From: Chrysopilus asiliformis
Taxonomy: Eukaryota; Arthropoda; Insecta; Diptera; Rhagionidae
Length of the DNA stretch: 64,000 nt
Direction of reading: 5' to 3'
Assembly (NCBI GenBank): GCA_964034945.1
Contig: OZ035961.1
Coordinates: 47,728,184 to 47,792,183 of the forward strand
Part shown: piece by piece, positions 46,879-58,310 of the stretch
Layout of the letters: each line of letters begins with the position of its first letter
Numbering within the stretch: the stretch's first letter is position 1
The notes under the pieces: generated by a model
Database searches by the model: none
The model's input: the letters and a program-made list of their open reading frames with translations, nothing else
What the model was told of the DNA's origin: nothing
Program-made: the position numbers and the translations under genes

Positions 46879-47035
46879 ATATGACGGGTGACTGCAATCT
46901 TGGTAAGAATTCCTTAAGGTCACAGGCGACTGTCGATTCGACGACTTTTCAAGTTGATCAAGTTGTGAAGCGTCGAATCGACAGTCGCCCGTGACCTTAC
47001 GGAATTCCTACCAAGAATGCATTCACCCGTCATAT
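46879..47035. mobile_element. Palindromic fold-back, 157 bp
   Basis: The left arm ATATGACGGGTGACTGCAAT pairs with the inverse of the right arm ATATGACGGGTGAATGCATT, continuing through GAATTCC, AAGGTCAC and GCGACTGTCGATTCGACG for about 70 bases with few mismatches and a loop of about 15 bases. Directly follows the minisatellite. Confidence 0.85.
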
Positions 47036-50000
47036 GACGGACTTCAATTCTAGTATAAAAATAACACCATGTTATATTAATTTTGTATGTTATCACATCA
47101 CAAAATTCCTCAGGCATGTTTCCTCTGAAACCCACACTAGGAGCCTGCTTCTAGTTTGAAAGTGGCTAACAGTGTCATTCGAGAAATGCAAGACTCTAAT
47201 CCGAGAAATTCCAGTAGATATCAAAGATAATTGGTCAAGTAAAAACTATGGGGACGCACAAACAGTATAGTTTCAAAAAAACCGATTTTTTTACAACTCT
47301 ACAGTTTAAGACCATATTTAGCGACAAAGGTTGGAAAACACCGTTCTAGAAAATTGTTTTCCCCGTGTATTTAATACACTTTTTTATAATTTCAAATCAT
47401 TCTGATCAAGCATATTATTTTTTTAGTGACGCATATGGTCACATATACTTGATTACTTTAGAAAATCAATGAAAACACATGTATGCTGGATTTTGTTGTT
47501 TTGTAATTGCGCATAAAACGATTACATGTACATTAGGAGCATTTTTATGTTCGTAATTGCTCATTTCACAGTTTTGCAGCGCCTTCAGAGGCAGCCATAT
47601 AGTGTTTTAATAGTGCTGTAAAAATGAGAATTTTTAAATCTTATAATTTTGGTTATGACTGTAAGTATTTTGTATAACCAATACTGTAAAGGTCTGGAAA
47701 CTCTTACAATTCCCTATTTATATATACTGAACTAATATAAAGATATTTGATATATTCCTCGAAATGAATCCTTGAATCCAATAATAAAAGAAAGTAAAAA
47801 GAAGAGAAATGTTTACAACAATCGGTAAATAAATAAATCATAAAGCCTTCAAACTGAGTAGCCAACCATTCTCGATTGGATTTGAAGTTAATGCGTTTTT
47901 AATGGCATTTGGAGGTACATCTCACCCCTCTTTTATTTGGAAAATTACAACCGTTTTCGCTCCCTTGAGTTGCTTCCAATATTTTATTTACCCTTTGAGG
48001 CGTGTGCTAACACCCAACCATAAAATACGTAACACTTCTTTACTGCCGCCCATATAACTCCATGACACTAGGTGACAGTATTGCTATGTTCTTTTTTTAT
48101 TTATTTATTTACCTTTTTTATGTTTGCAACGTTCGTGGAATCCATGTTCTTAATAAAAAAAAAGCCATAAGCAGAGGGTTTTATCAACCTATACCGTTCC
48201 TGGCTTCGTTGAAAGATTTATGAACCTCTTGCAGCCAATGAAGTTCAATTCGATTACGAGGAATAAACTTTAGGTATCTAGTTTATTGCCATTTAGTTGT
48301 AACCATAATTTTTTAATTATCATATAAGCTCTTAGGATTCGATTTTTTATAGCAGAAATTGATTTCTATTTACATAAAAATACTACCGATTACATTTGGG
48401 TAAACATTTTTTCAAAAATTTTGATGTTCTTTGGTTTAACTTGCTGATGTGTGCTAAATTTCAGTTTCCTTTTGACAATTTACTATCTATTGCTTATTAA
48501 TATTTAAAAACTTGTCAAAATCTAGTGCTACTTTTGATTTATCCGACTACAGGGAACGTGGTTATACTTGATACTCATACTTTTATCATAAAAGTAAAAG
48601 TACAGAGCATAATCAACCTATAAAAATAATTTATATAGGCTAATATAGAGCATAGTGTTAACTCTTTACGATAAAACGATAAACAGGTGATGAATAACAA
48701 CATTAATTCTTATCTGAAGAACTGACCATCGTATGTACATTTTTTTTTTGGTTTTCAACTATACATATTAAATAAGATTTCTCAACTAATATTTTACGTA
48801 CATTTTTTCGAGTTTGAACTATTAAAGAAAATTTTTTGCAACTAATGTTTTATAAATATCCCAAGAATTCAAATTGGATCATCCTTTCTACAAGATAATT
48901 GATACGTTATTTACAAAAAAAAACTTTAATACCTGTAAGTTCTTTGGGATAAACATTTGCAGAATCGATGTGTTTTGAGAATACATCTTATTGAATTTTT
49001 CGGGTAAAAGTCAGGCTCATTATTAGTTGGTATAAGCGATGAATGATTTATTATATTTTAGAAGATGGGCGTAGTTTTTAGATTACCCATACTGAAAGTA
49101 CGGAAATTTACATTTGCAGTGCAAATAACCATAATTTAATTAGCACTTATACTACTTCTTCCTACTCATTTGATTATAGTTCTAGTTTTTTTTAATTTAA
49201 TGTAGTGTAAGATTTTTTATTGAAAGTTTTTTTTAAATTAGTGAGAAAAGCTTTTCGTTTAGAATTTAAAACTGAATTTTTAATAAATCTAAATATAAAG
49301 AACGCGTTAGGTTAATTGGTTTCTATGGCCCAATCGTATGGCAATTAGTAGCAAGGGTTATACTTCGAAGTGAGCCAAAAAAATAGAATTCATTACAAAC
49401 GAAGCATTTTTTTTTTATTATTACAACTTTGATAACAGAAATTTTTAAATTAGGGGTATTCATGGAATAGCAGAAATGCCTCGTAAACCGTGTAAACGAA
49501 CGGTCGAGAGTTTTATAGAAAAGCGACCCCCGTAAGTTTACGCGATGATTTTGGTGTGTAAAACACCTCGTAAAATTACGCAAATGTCAAATACGGAGAT
49601 TTTGAGAAAGTGTACATGCAGCTTTTTATAAAAAAAAAATTAAAAAAAATTATTTGTGAAAAATATTTTTAAAAGACGAATTAGTGGTAATTCTGAACTT
49701 CACAACGATTATTTCGTCTACATAGACTCTAAAAACTCTAAACTGTTTTTTTTTTCGAAAAATTGAAGGAAGCAGTTCGTCGCTGATTCTTCAAGCAGGC
49801 GTATCATTTTTTCTGGAAATTGACATAAACCACAGAAATATATCCCATAGAATGCGCCTTACTTGAAAAGCCCGTATAAAGAAATGGGCCAAAAACACTA
49901 ATGCTTTCTCTATTTTCATAAGCCTAAAATTTATTCGCATACCATAGTGAAATGAATCCAGAATTGCCAACTTTGCTTTTATCAAGTTTCAAATTAAAAA

Positions 50001-50300
50001 TTAATTTTAGCTTTTAAGTGAACTACAAACATTCTATATTCCAAAACGAAGCATGATATATTTATCTCCTTTCCCCATAATAATATTTTGACATTTCAGT
50101 GGCCTATTTGAGATAGCAAAACACGATATCTATTCTAATTCCGATATCTGTGACATAAACACAATTTGAGCATACTAACAAGCAAACCTGCTGATCTGTC
50201 ACTCTCCGATTTTAGTGAAACTTTGCACATTTGTAGACCTATGAAAAATCTTCAAATAATTTGTCTAAATTGATCAGATATTTGGCTGTCTACCGTCAGC
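47036..50300. other. Long gene-free stretch
   Basis: AT-rich presumed intronic DNA. Around 49475-49605 there are several CTCGTAAA..TTACGC phrases on both strands, a possible small fold-back. Nothing else stands out. Confidence 0.4.
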
Positions 50301-50384
50301 ACCCCCAAAATTAGAATAGTTGAAAATACCAAGAATTAGTGAAAAATAAAAATAAATTGAAATATGTGGACAAATGACACATCG

Positions 50385-50462
50385 GCCTTGGCCAGGGTCA
50401 GGACTCAAACCTCTAGCTTCACGTTTCCAATTCCAGTTGTTATCCAACAGCGCCCTTGGATC
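50385..50462 (-). repeat. tRNA-like segment (SINE-like head)
   Basis: On the minus strand GTTGGATAACAAC (D-arm-like) is followed about 40 bases later by GAGGTTTGAGTCCTGACC (B-box-like). No full cloverleaf forms. It sits next to the GTTGAAAA array that follows. Confidence 0.45.
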
Positions 50463-50514
50463 AAATCAATGGTCAATAGTCTTCACCACTTTTTTTTATT
50501 GAAACATTTTTTTC

Positions 50515-50895
50515 AAGAAGTATTTTTCAACAAATAAATGCCTGAAATTCAACAACTTTTGTTGAAAATTAAATAATTTTGTTGAAAACTAAACAATTTT
50601 TGCTGAAAATTAAATATTTTTGTTGAAAACTAAACAATTTTTGTTGAAAATTAAACATTTTTGCTTTGAAACTCAACACTTGCTTAATTTTAAGTAAAAC
50701 GTGTTGAATATTATGCAAGATATGAATTTTACATATTTTTAGAAGTAAATATACTTCATTTATTGTAAAAAAAAATTGTTAGATTCAGCTTTGCCATTCA
50801 ACATTTTTTTTAGAATTGCGCATAATAGCTTAATTTTTTTGTTGAAAATTAAGCATTTTTTAATTGAAATTCAACATTTTTGTTGAATATTTACC
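50515..50895. repeat. GTTGAAAATTAAAC motif array
   Basis: TTTTTGTTGAAAATTAAACA variants recur in tandem at about 20-25 base spacing in 50555-50670, then again at 50838-50890, with inverted TTCAACA forms. Together with the adjacent tRNA-like head this repeats the layout of family E, but I could not fix the terminal inverted repeats. Confidence 0.6.
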
Positions 50896-51499
50896 AAAAA
50901 ACTCATTTAAAACATTTTTCAACCATTACATTTCATTATCTACTTTTATTTTTTAAAAAAGTTTTTAGAGTGACTGTGGGACTCGATATTCCGATAATGA
51001 AAGTAAAATAACGGCTCGCAGACTTTCTTGGTTCTTTTCTGCACAGTGTATTTTCAATACTCAAGTTTGTTTTCCTGAATGTTTATAAATGTTAATATTT
51101 TATACTCGTAGCCGACGCTATTTGATATAGCTATGGTTTATCGTCTTGAGAGAAATCTAGCCGTCGCTTTTCAAAAAGACCAAACGATTGAACATTTAGT
51201 AAGATATGATAGACCAAAGCATAGGTAAGATTAAACACGCCGTAGGTATAGAATAATAGAGTTGCGTAACTAGCTGTGGAATAAGTGAGTATCTGAAAAA
51301 CAAGTCATTACACTCATCTCGCAATACTTATAGGCTATTTATGTATGTGTATATAATAACGTTGAAGAAAATTTCCGAAATTTGAAAAAAATTACCTATT
51401 TTACATAGCAGAGAGGTATTAAAATCACTGGACATGATACCGAAGCTCTGAACGTCTCAGGACATATACCCATCGACTCGGTTCGCTGATGTCAGCATG

Positions 51500-51875
51500 A
51501 ATGTGTGTGAAAAAAATTTACAAGATAATTTTCTACCAGCAAATCTAAACCGATTTTGATGCGGTTTTCTGCGTTTGAAAGTTATTATATTCCCGTAGGA
51601 CCCTATTGGAAAGAACCCCATGGGAAAGGTATGTAAAATCATATTCTAAACCAAAATTGGACCATTCCTTTCTCCTCTCTATTTTCTCAAAAACAGTACA
51701 TGTTATTTAAGGCAAAATGTGTTTGGAATTGTAGATTACCGTTCCATATATCCAAATCTCATTGTATACTCTTTTTCCCTGTCCCACACAAATGGAGTTT
51801 TTAAATAAAATTTTTGTCTGTCCTCATATAGAGTATTTGACTATTGGCCGCTGGCAATTGCAGCTTTTCTTATGT
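51500..51875 (-). repeat. Dispersed repeat family R-related, partial copy joined head-to-tail to the next
   Basis: The right boundary GCAATTGCAGCTTTTCTTAT is the inverse of the left end seen at 45211. It abuts the next copy's ATACCCGTATGGTG end with only TTTTTA in between. Confidence 0.5.
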
Positions 51876-52423
51876 TTTTATACCCGTATGGTGAAACCAA
51901 AGGGTATATTAAATTAGCCTTACCGTTTGTAACGCCAAGATCCCGTTATCACACACAAAAATGAATTACACCAGTGTGTTTAGAATGATAAAAAAATTGA
52001 ATTTCGCATGTCCGTCCGTCCGTCTGTGGCGCGGATTAAGCTACAGACTTGAAATTTTGTGCAGATTCTTTTTTCGTAAAATGTGAGGCTAAGTTCGTTC
52101 ATGGGAAAAAATGGTATTTAGTGGGGGGGGGGGGGGGGCCCCAATACGAACGAAAACGTTTTTTGCAAATATCTTAAAAACGGTGCATCTTATCAAAAAA
52201 GTGCAAGAACAAAAATTATTTAGGATATGATTCTACATCAAACTCCTATACTTCAAAATCCGATTGGAATAACTTTTAAAAATTTTTATTGAAAAGTTTG
52301 ACTTCAAAGTGGAATTTTGATACAACTGTTCGGTGTTCACTTAAACTTCGAACGATGCCATATCACCATACGGGTTTTCAATAATTGCCAGATTGGCAAT
52401 TATAGCTTTTGTTATGTTTTTAA
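51876..52423 (-). repeat. Dispersed repeat family R, long minus copy
   Basis: TTATACCCGTATGGTGAAAC at the left, CGTTTGTAACGCCAAGATCC, GTCCGTCCGTCCGTCTGTGG, a run of about 16 G followed by CCCC (52124-52142), and GCCAGATTGGCAATTATAGC at the right. Collinear inverse of 36321-36900. Confidence 0.75.
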
Positions 52424-53544
52424 CATAAGCAAAGCTGAACTTGAACAAAAAAACTTTTTCTTACATATTGGATGTCGTAAATCTTTGTAAATCGTACTAC
52501 ATAAGTTTCACTTATGAAAATAAACTATTCGAAAAACTTTTATTTCTAACCACATGTGTTAATTTAATTTCATGTTCGATTTTTCTGAAAATTTCTAACT
52601 AAAAACGTGTACGATAAAGAGTGGTTAAAATTCACATAGTCGGTAGAATGTGATCTGGGCTTTCTATGTTCGATAAAGAAGCTTCCATTCACATTAATGA
52701 AGTTAGATAAAATGTACCTGTATCTGTATTTTAAACTAATCAACTACTTATTGGATTCCATGAAATCATAGGTAACTATTAAGTTTTGATGTTCTTTATC
52801 CTAAATAATATATATCTCAATGTTTTTTTTTACTGTTTTTTATCGGTAAAAACGTTTTATGAGTTCCAGCTGAAATAAATACGTTGTCCATCAAACTGAA
52901 TTTTATTGCATTTATCTTTGATTTACTAGAAATTCGTTTTCACATGTTTTGAATTATATTGCTTTCTGGAAAAGTTAAATACCAAACAATTAAAAAGTTG
53001 ATAACATTAAAATTGATTCTTTCCCGGATTTTATTGTGTGAGATTTTAAATACTCCCATGGAAATTACCGTTTCAATTTCTTGCATTTTTAGATGTGATA
53101 GAAAATATTTTTACAGAAATTACTTCTGTCTTATCGAAACTACATAAGGCTTAGCATATTCGATATGTATCGGAGGATATACGATTAGTTTAACGCTGAT
53201 GCAATTTCATGCGTAACATGTGGTTTAATAGTTTAATGCGACACAATAAAACTGCATAATCGAAACTTATTTGAAGTTAGAATTTAATGAATTTTAATAA
53301 AAATCGCTACAAGATTATGCGTATCTCAGTTTTAAATATGTTCACCTTTTTGTACTCTATAGGAGAATCATATAGTAGTACACCCAAACCTGTTATTGTG
53401 AGCTATTTTTTGCGTGTTTTTTCTATGCGATTCCTATTCATCGCATGAAGCATTTTTTATGTTGTGGGAAAATTGTTTTATCGCATTTTCCGAATATTTT
53501 TTTTTGTGGGTATTTTTCTGCGGTCGCTATATACCGCGCAAAAC
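52424..53544. other. No recognisable gene
   Basis: AT-rich; nothing identified. Confidence 0.45.
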
Positions 53545-53850
53545 GGGTACATATTAGATTTAGTATACCGTTTGTTACATATCGCATCGAATCAATCGTC
53601 CTACAAAAAATTAACTAAACCAGGATTTTTGGGATGACAAAATATTTTGATTCTCGCTTGTCCGTTCATTTGAGAACATCATAACTTTTGAAAGGATTGT
53701 AAGGATTGTACAGGATTGCGCATTTGTGTACAGTTCATAAATAGCAAAGCTAATATCTTGAACAGGCAAAATAAGACCATTCCTTCCCCCTCCTATATTT
53801 TTTTGAAATTTTCTCGAAAACGGTGCCTCGTATCGAAAAAAGTAAAGAAT
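53545..53850 (-). repeat. Dispersed repeat family R, diverged copy
   Basis: TTAGTATACCGTTTGTTACA, TTGGGATGACAAAATATTTT and TTTTGAAATTTTCTCGAAAA follow the order of the copy at 20170. Confidence 0.6.
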
Positions 53851-53980
53851 GCGTGCGACGTTGCACATACATGTTTACAGCGCAAGTTTGCGACACGTTG
53901 AAACAAAACACTGGCGTTGTGTTATTATCATGAATATGCCGAATTCAAAAAATTTTGATCGTGCATATGTCGTCCACGTA

Positions 53981-54818
53981 CGAGGGCGGGCTGAAAAGTA
54001 ATCGGCCTAGGCAAGAAAATACAGCTTTTTTCCGCAAAACTCATTTTCTTTCTCGCGAAAATCCTCTTTTAGGGCAATACATCTCGTTGAATGATTCTGA
54101 AATTTCTTGATACCCTCCGTATAATACAATTTCTCAAAGCCATCAAAATAGTCCTGAATAGTTTTAGGGATGACCTCCTCGTTCGACCCAAATTTAGGAC
54201 CACCGAGCAATTTCTTCATGTTTGGAAATAGATAATAGTCGGAGGGGACCAAACATGGAAAATATGGTGGATGAGGGACCAATTCGTAGAGCAATTCATT
54301 TTACCATTGAAACTGCGGACTTGTGCACCGGTATGTCATTCTTGTGGAGGAGCACTTTTTTCTGCACGAACTACGGCCGCTTTTGCTTCCAATCGGCGTC
54401 GACTCCATCCAACAGCCAGTCCATTTTGCACTTTTTAAGGTAATCGATGTGAATAATACCGTGTGCATCCCTGAAAACTCTGGCCATATCCTTGTTGGCC
54501 GACAGACCCACCGTGTTTTTCGGCTTCGATACGCCAGGTGTCCACTGTTTCGACTGCTCCTTGGTCTCTGGTGTGTTGTGATGGATCCATGTTTTGTTTA
54601 CGGTTAAGAAACGGTTAAGAAACGTCGCAATCCTCTGAAGCTTGTTGTCAACAGAGAGCAACCGCGGCACCCAGTTTGCAGCGAGCTTCCTCATTCCCGA
54701 ATATTCGTGTATTATATTCTCGATTTGTTCACGTGAGATGTCCACATCCTCAGCAATCTCGCGCACCTTTACTCGTCGATCGTCAAATTTCTGGTGTTTT
54801 GACCTCTTTTGGACGGCC
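53981..54818 (-). pseudogene. Dead mariner transposon: 3' terminal repeat and transposase remnant
   Basis: TA then CGAGGGCGGGCTGAAAAGTA at 53981 is a mariner-type terminal repeat. Reading minus from 54818 to 54007, transposase motifs appear in order: GRPKEV linker, VREIAED..IS helix-turn-helix, MRKLAANWVPRLL, TWIHH.TPETKEQSKQW, GIIHIDYL, HPPYFPCLVPSDYYLFPNMK and a YYTEGIKKFQ tail. Mariner enzymes cut and paste at TA using three aspartates (DD34D). Here the first D position reads N (TVNKTWIHH), the second motif is altered (HKND for the usual H.DNA), and stops and frameshifts separate the N-terminal, middle and C-terminal parts near 54780 and 54290-54370. The N-terminal third and the 5' terminal repeat are missing: the remnant ends at the Harbinger-like insertion, and its continuation is not found beyond 55210. 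Confidence 0.92.
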
Positions 54819-54821
54819 TAA

Positions 54822-55206
54822 AGGTGCCGCTCCACATGAGAGTAAATACGCGAGTAACTCTCAAAAACTTTCGAGAGTTACCCGAAGGAGGTTGTCCATT
54901 TGAGAGTTAATTTCGGCGATTTTTCTCTTTTAAAGACCAATATCTTCATTTTTTTGACATCTTTCTTTGGCGAGTTCTCGAGAGCTACTAGCGACATTCA
55001 AAAGCCGTTCGTATCTGGCGAGCAACACCCCGAGAGTTCAGTGGGTGCGTGTCGACTAGAGAGTAGAATCACTTTTGACAGCTCGCAGAAACTAGCTCGC
55101 GAGTTTTTGCGAGTTTCTACGAGCGACTCTCAGAGACGTGTCCATTTGCGAGTAGCTGCTATCGAGAGGTTCTCGCCGGCATTTACTCTCATGTGGAGCG
55201 GCACCT
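54822..55206. mobile_element. PIF/Harbinger-like MITE with TAA duplication, next to mariner remnant
   Basis: TAA at 54819-54821 and 55207-55209. AGGTGCCGCTCCACATGAGA opens a 26-base perfect TIR. CGAGAGTTAC, CTCGCGAGT and GAGAGTAAAT motifs recur inside in both orientations, giving richer GC than the surroundings. The spurious plus frame 54900-55250 is within it. Confidence 0.82.
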
Positions 55207-55209
55207 TAA

Positions 55210-55980
55210 AAGCTATTTTCAATTTTTTTTATAACTGTATTACATGTTGAAGTTTAATAAAACTTTATATTTACAGTGTTCCAACAGCAACTCACAGATA
55301 AACAAATTTAAAAAAACATCCTGTCGGACAGTTTTTGTTTATTTGATGGTCGAACTTTAAACTCGTTTTTCTCAAAACCCAAAATAGGGTGTATAGCCGA
55401 ATTACGAATTCAAACGACGATATACCAATCGAATCAGTTCGATGAATCCGCAACTTGTCATTGTGTATATTCGTACGTGTGCATGTGCATCTTTACGATT
55501 GTAGAAAATTTTTTAAGTTCTATATATACCAGAAAGTCTCAACCAATTTAGACGGGACTTTTTGCATCAAAAAGCTGTTATTGTCCCATAGAAAACTATT
55601 GACTGCGATTTTGCAATCCAATTAAATTTATAAAAATTGGCTCCAGTTGACTTTTGATGTATGGAAAAATTATGTAAAACCATATTATGACTTACCGTTT
55701 CCGAGACGAAAAAGGAGAAACCCAGTTTCCATTTATGTGGAGAATTCGGGATGGAATGGCTAATTTTTTTAACCAGAAGTTTAAAATACTCGATTCCGTA
55801 AAAATGTTAGTATTAAGGATCAGAAACAAACACATTTTGGCCGTTACTTTTTGAACTTCGAAATTTTCTGATGAAGAAGTGGTAGATCTTGAGATAAAAT
55901 TTCAGCTAGCTATTATAGTAAGAACATTTTTGTCTTGGATTACTTTCAAATTTGGGTCACCTTGAGTACAAAAAAATATG
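55210..55980. other. No gene; LINE-tail-like patch
   Basis: 55420-55690 has TCTCAACCAATTTAGACGGGACTTTTTGC, reported here only in outline, and resembles in layout the patches near 37450 and 51500 (a dispersed non-coding repeat). No coding signal. Confidence 0.4.
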
Positions 55981-56450
55981 ACTCAGGCTAGGAATGTTAT
56001 AAACGACTGATGTTAAACGCGCTTTGAAGCTTATTTTATAAGCTTTCATTTTATATATAACGTCACATATTTTGGACAGTTTTTAATTTCAAGGTCGTCC
56101 TATATAACACTTGACCTTGAAGATCTCAAACAGCCATATTTAAATTTTTTTGAAAAAATTGACAAACAAATTTTCGTATCTCAAAATTATTCCTGTAAAG
56201 TTTCGTACAAATGGGATCATATTTTTTGATTTTTTTTTTTAAATGTAAGCGAAAATTGGAATTTTGATTTTCCAGTCCAAAATAAGTGACCATATTTAAA
56301 ATCAGCCTATATTTTTTTTTTGACTTAAGAAAGCATTTCTGGTCATGCGTGTGGTACGACCTTGAAATTAAAAACTGTCCAAAACACGTGATGTTATGTA
56401 TCAACTGAAAACTTATAAAAACGCGTTCACATCACATTCCTTGCCTGACT
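55981..56450. mobile_element. Fold-back element with arms of about 120 bp
   Basis: The left arm starts ACTCAGGCTAGGAATG and the inverted right arm starts AGTCAGGCAAGGAATG. The arms stay alignable through TTTTGGACAGTTTTTAATTT and CAAGGTCG. The central loop is about 230 bases and AT-rich. No coding capacity. Confidence 0.78.
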
Positions 56451-56958
56451 AAAATTATTTTGTAGAAAATTGTGATTTTAAAAAGATTTCAAAATACTGC
56501 CAATAAAAATCTGAAATTTTGCATTTTTAACGAATTATGAGGGTGCATAAGTAATCCAAGACCACATTTACTTTACTTGACATTCACCCGTGTTAAACAA
56601 TAGTAACTAAATTTTCATGTTGCAGAAGTAACTAAGTAGGAACTAAGTAGAAATATAATTTTGTTTGAACGTTTCAAATTGCCACTTTAATGCTAACGCG
56701 GTACGCGCCTGAACTAAGAGTTTAAAAACTATGGCTACCACACACAAGACCAAAAATGCTAGCAGTTATCTAGACTGATTTTAATCTGATCAGTGATCAT
56801 TTATTTGGGTTAGGAAAATCAAATCGGTTGGAAATGACAGCAGTATGCTAGATGCTTTGATTAAACCCAAGGCTTTTGACTTGCTTGTAACCATATTATC
56901 ATTATCATAATATCATATCACCGGTGTATAGGCAAAACACACTAAGTCAATAATGGTG
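56451..56958. other. No recognisable gene
   Basis: AT-rich linker; nothing identified. Confidence 0.4.
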
Positions 56959-56966
56959 GTTTAGAG

Positions 56967-57200
56967 CAGTGCTCCGCAACCAGTGTGCCGCGGCACACTG
57001 GTGTGCCGGGAAATGATATTAGGTGTGCCGCGGTAAACATTTCAAAAAGCTATTTAATAATTCTTTTAGGATTTTTTTTTAAATTTTTTCATTATAAATA
57101 TTTTATACACATTTTTTTTTATATTTTCTTTTGTGGTGTGCCCCGGATTTCCAGAGAAAAAATTGGTGTGCCGTATGCAAATAAAGGTTGCGGAGCACTG
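56967..57200. mobile_element. hAT MITE, 234 bp, perfect 8 bp duplication
   Basis: Ends are CAGTGCTCCGCAACC and its exact inverse. The flanks GTTTAGAG at 56959-56966 and 57201-57208 are identical. A GTGTGCCGCGGCACAC palindrome and further GGTGTGCCG motifs lie subterminally. Non-coding. Confidence 0.93.
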
Positions 57201-57566
57201 GTTTAGAGAAATGCGCGTTTGAATGTTTTACGTTGGCAATAAATGTATGTGATTTTGGACTTAGCTCCAAAAGAAAAAAAAAGGATTGCGATGCAGGATG
57301 ACATCGAATTACTTTGAGTTTTTTTTAGCAAAAAAAGAGAAAAGGAGCTCGTTCACGTAATTATGATGACTCAAAACCCTAAAAAAGTGACTTAGTGTGT
57401 TTTGCCTTATGCCTCTAAACTTGACTAAATGTTAAACCAAAATTGTATTTTGTGCTTGATCTTAAGATATTGCCCACAACGCACAAAATATGGTATTTTC
57501 CTCATTGCAGGTTCATTCATCATCATCCTCGGCGCTACAGTTCTCTAAGAGCCTAGGCCTCCTTAA

Positions 57567-57813
57567 CCCTTCTATTATGTTAAAAAAATACACATAAATA
57601 GAATGTTTGGGGTCATAAAATGACCCACGTGTATTTCCCCTTATAATGCATACAAAATAATCGTAAATTATAATTTATGCATTATCGCCGCAATAAGTGT
57701 TTCACTGTGTGCTCCACTCTCCAAAAGAAATTTGAATTCACAGAATTTTTAATAACGAAAACTTCGGTTTAAATTTCTTTGGGTCTTGAGATGACCCGAA
57801 CATAATAGAAGGG
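57567..57813. mobile_element. piggyBac-like MITE, 247 bp
   Basis: TTAA at 57563-57566 and 57814-57817. CCCTTCTATTATGTT and its exact inverse form the ends. Subterminal GGGTCATAAAATGACCCAC and GGGTCTTGAGATGACCCGA palindromes mirror each other. Non-coding. Confidence 0.9.
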
Positions 57814-57815
57814 TT

Positions 57816-58079
57816 AATTCTGTGGTGATTTGCCAAAACTTGATAAATACATTTTTTAAATTTTTAACCAAACAATTTAAAAATGTATATAAAATATCAC
57901 ATGACAAAACTGTTCTCCTGCTGATTATTTTAAAGTTAATATTAACTTTAAAAATAAATGTTTAATTAACGAACAAATTAAAAATTTCATCGTATCGTGT
58001 TTTTTATGACATTTTGTAATTGCTTCGTCGGAAATTTGAAAAATGCATTAATCAAGTTTTGGCAAATTACCACAGAATT
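57816..58079. mobile_element. Fold-back element abutting the piggyBac-like MITE
   Basis: AATTCTGTGGTGATTTGCCA and the inverse of AATTCTGTGGTAATTTGCCA form arms of at least 45 bases (continuing through AAAACTTGAT). It overlaps the TTAA of the preceding element by two bases. Confidence 0.75.
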
Positions 58080-58124
58080 GAGGTTCTCTTAACAAGTTTC
58101 TTCCCTGCTTTCCCTACATTTGTA

Positions 58125-58310
58125 AGGTTTTTTACATTACAACCAAACAACAGCCGATGTCGTTAACGCCAAGCGGCAACTATCACTACTCATTTCGAAA
58201 AGCAAGTTGAGTGGGTTGAATGACAGCGTGCCACAGTCGGGAATTGAACCACCGACCTTCGGAATACGAGCCAAGTACTTTATCACTTGGACTACGCTTC
58301 CACTTTCTAT
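58125..58310 (-). mobile_element. tRNA-derived SINE
   Basis: Minus strand: a tRNA-like head with GCGTAGTCCAAGTGATAAAG (A-box region) and AGGTCGGTGGTTCAATTCCC (B-box), with a CTCGTAT anticodon-loop-like stretch suggesting a tRNA-Thr(CGT) ancestor. It is followed by a body (GTTGCCGCTTGGCGTTAACG) and a short A-run tail at 58126-58133. The stems are imperfect, so it is not a functional tRNA. SINEs are copied by LINE enzymes after pol III transcription. The open frame that crosses it is read-through. Confidence 0.68.

Noticed and set aside
54222..54607. Plus-strand frames over the mariner
   Set aside because: Antisense shadows of the minus-strand transposase remnant.
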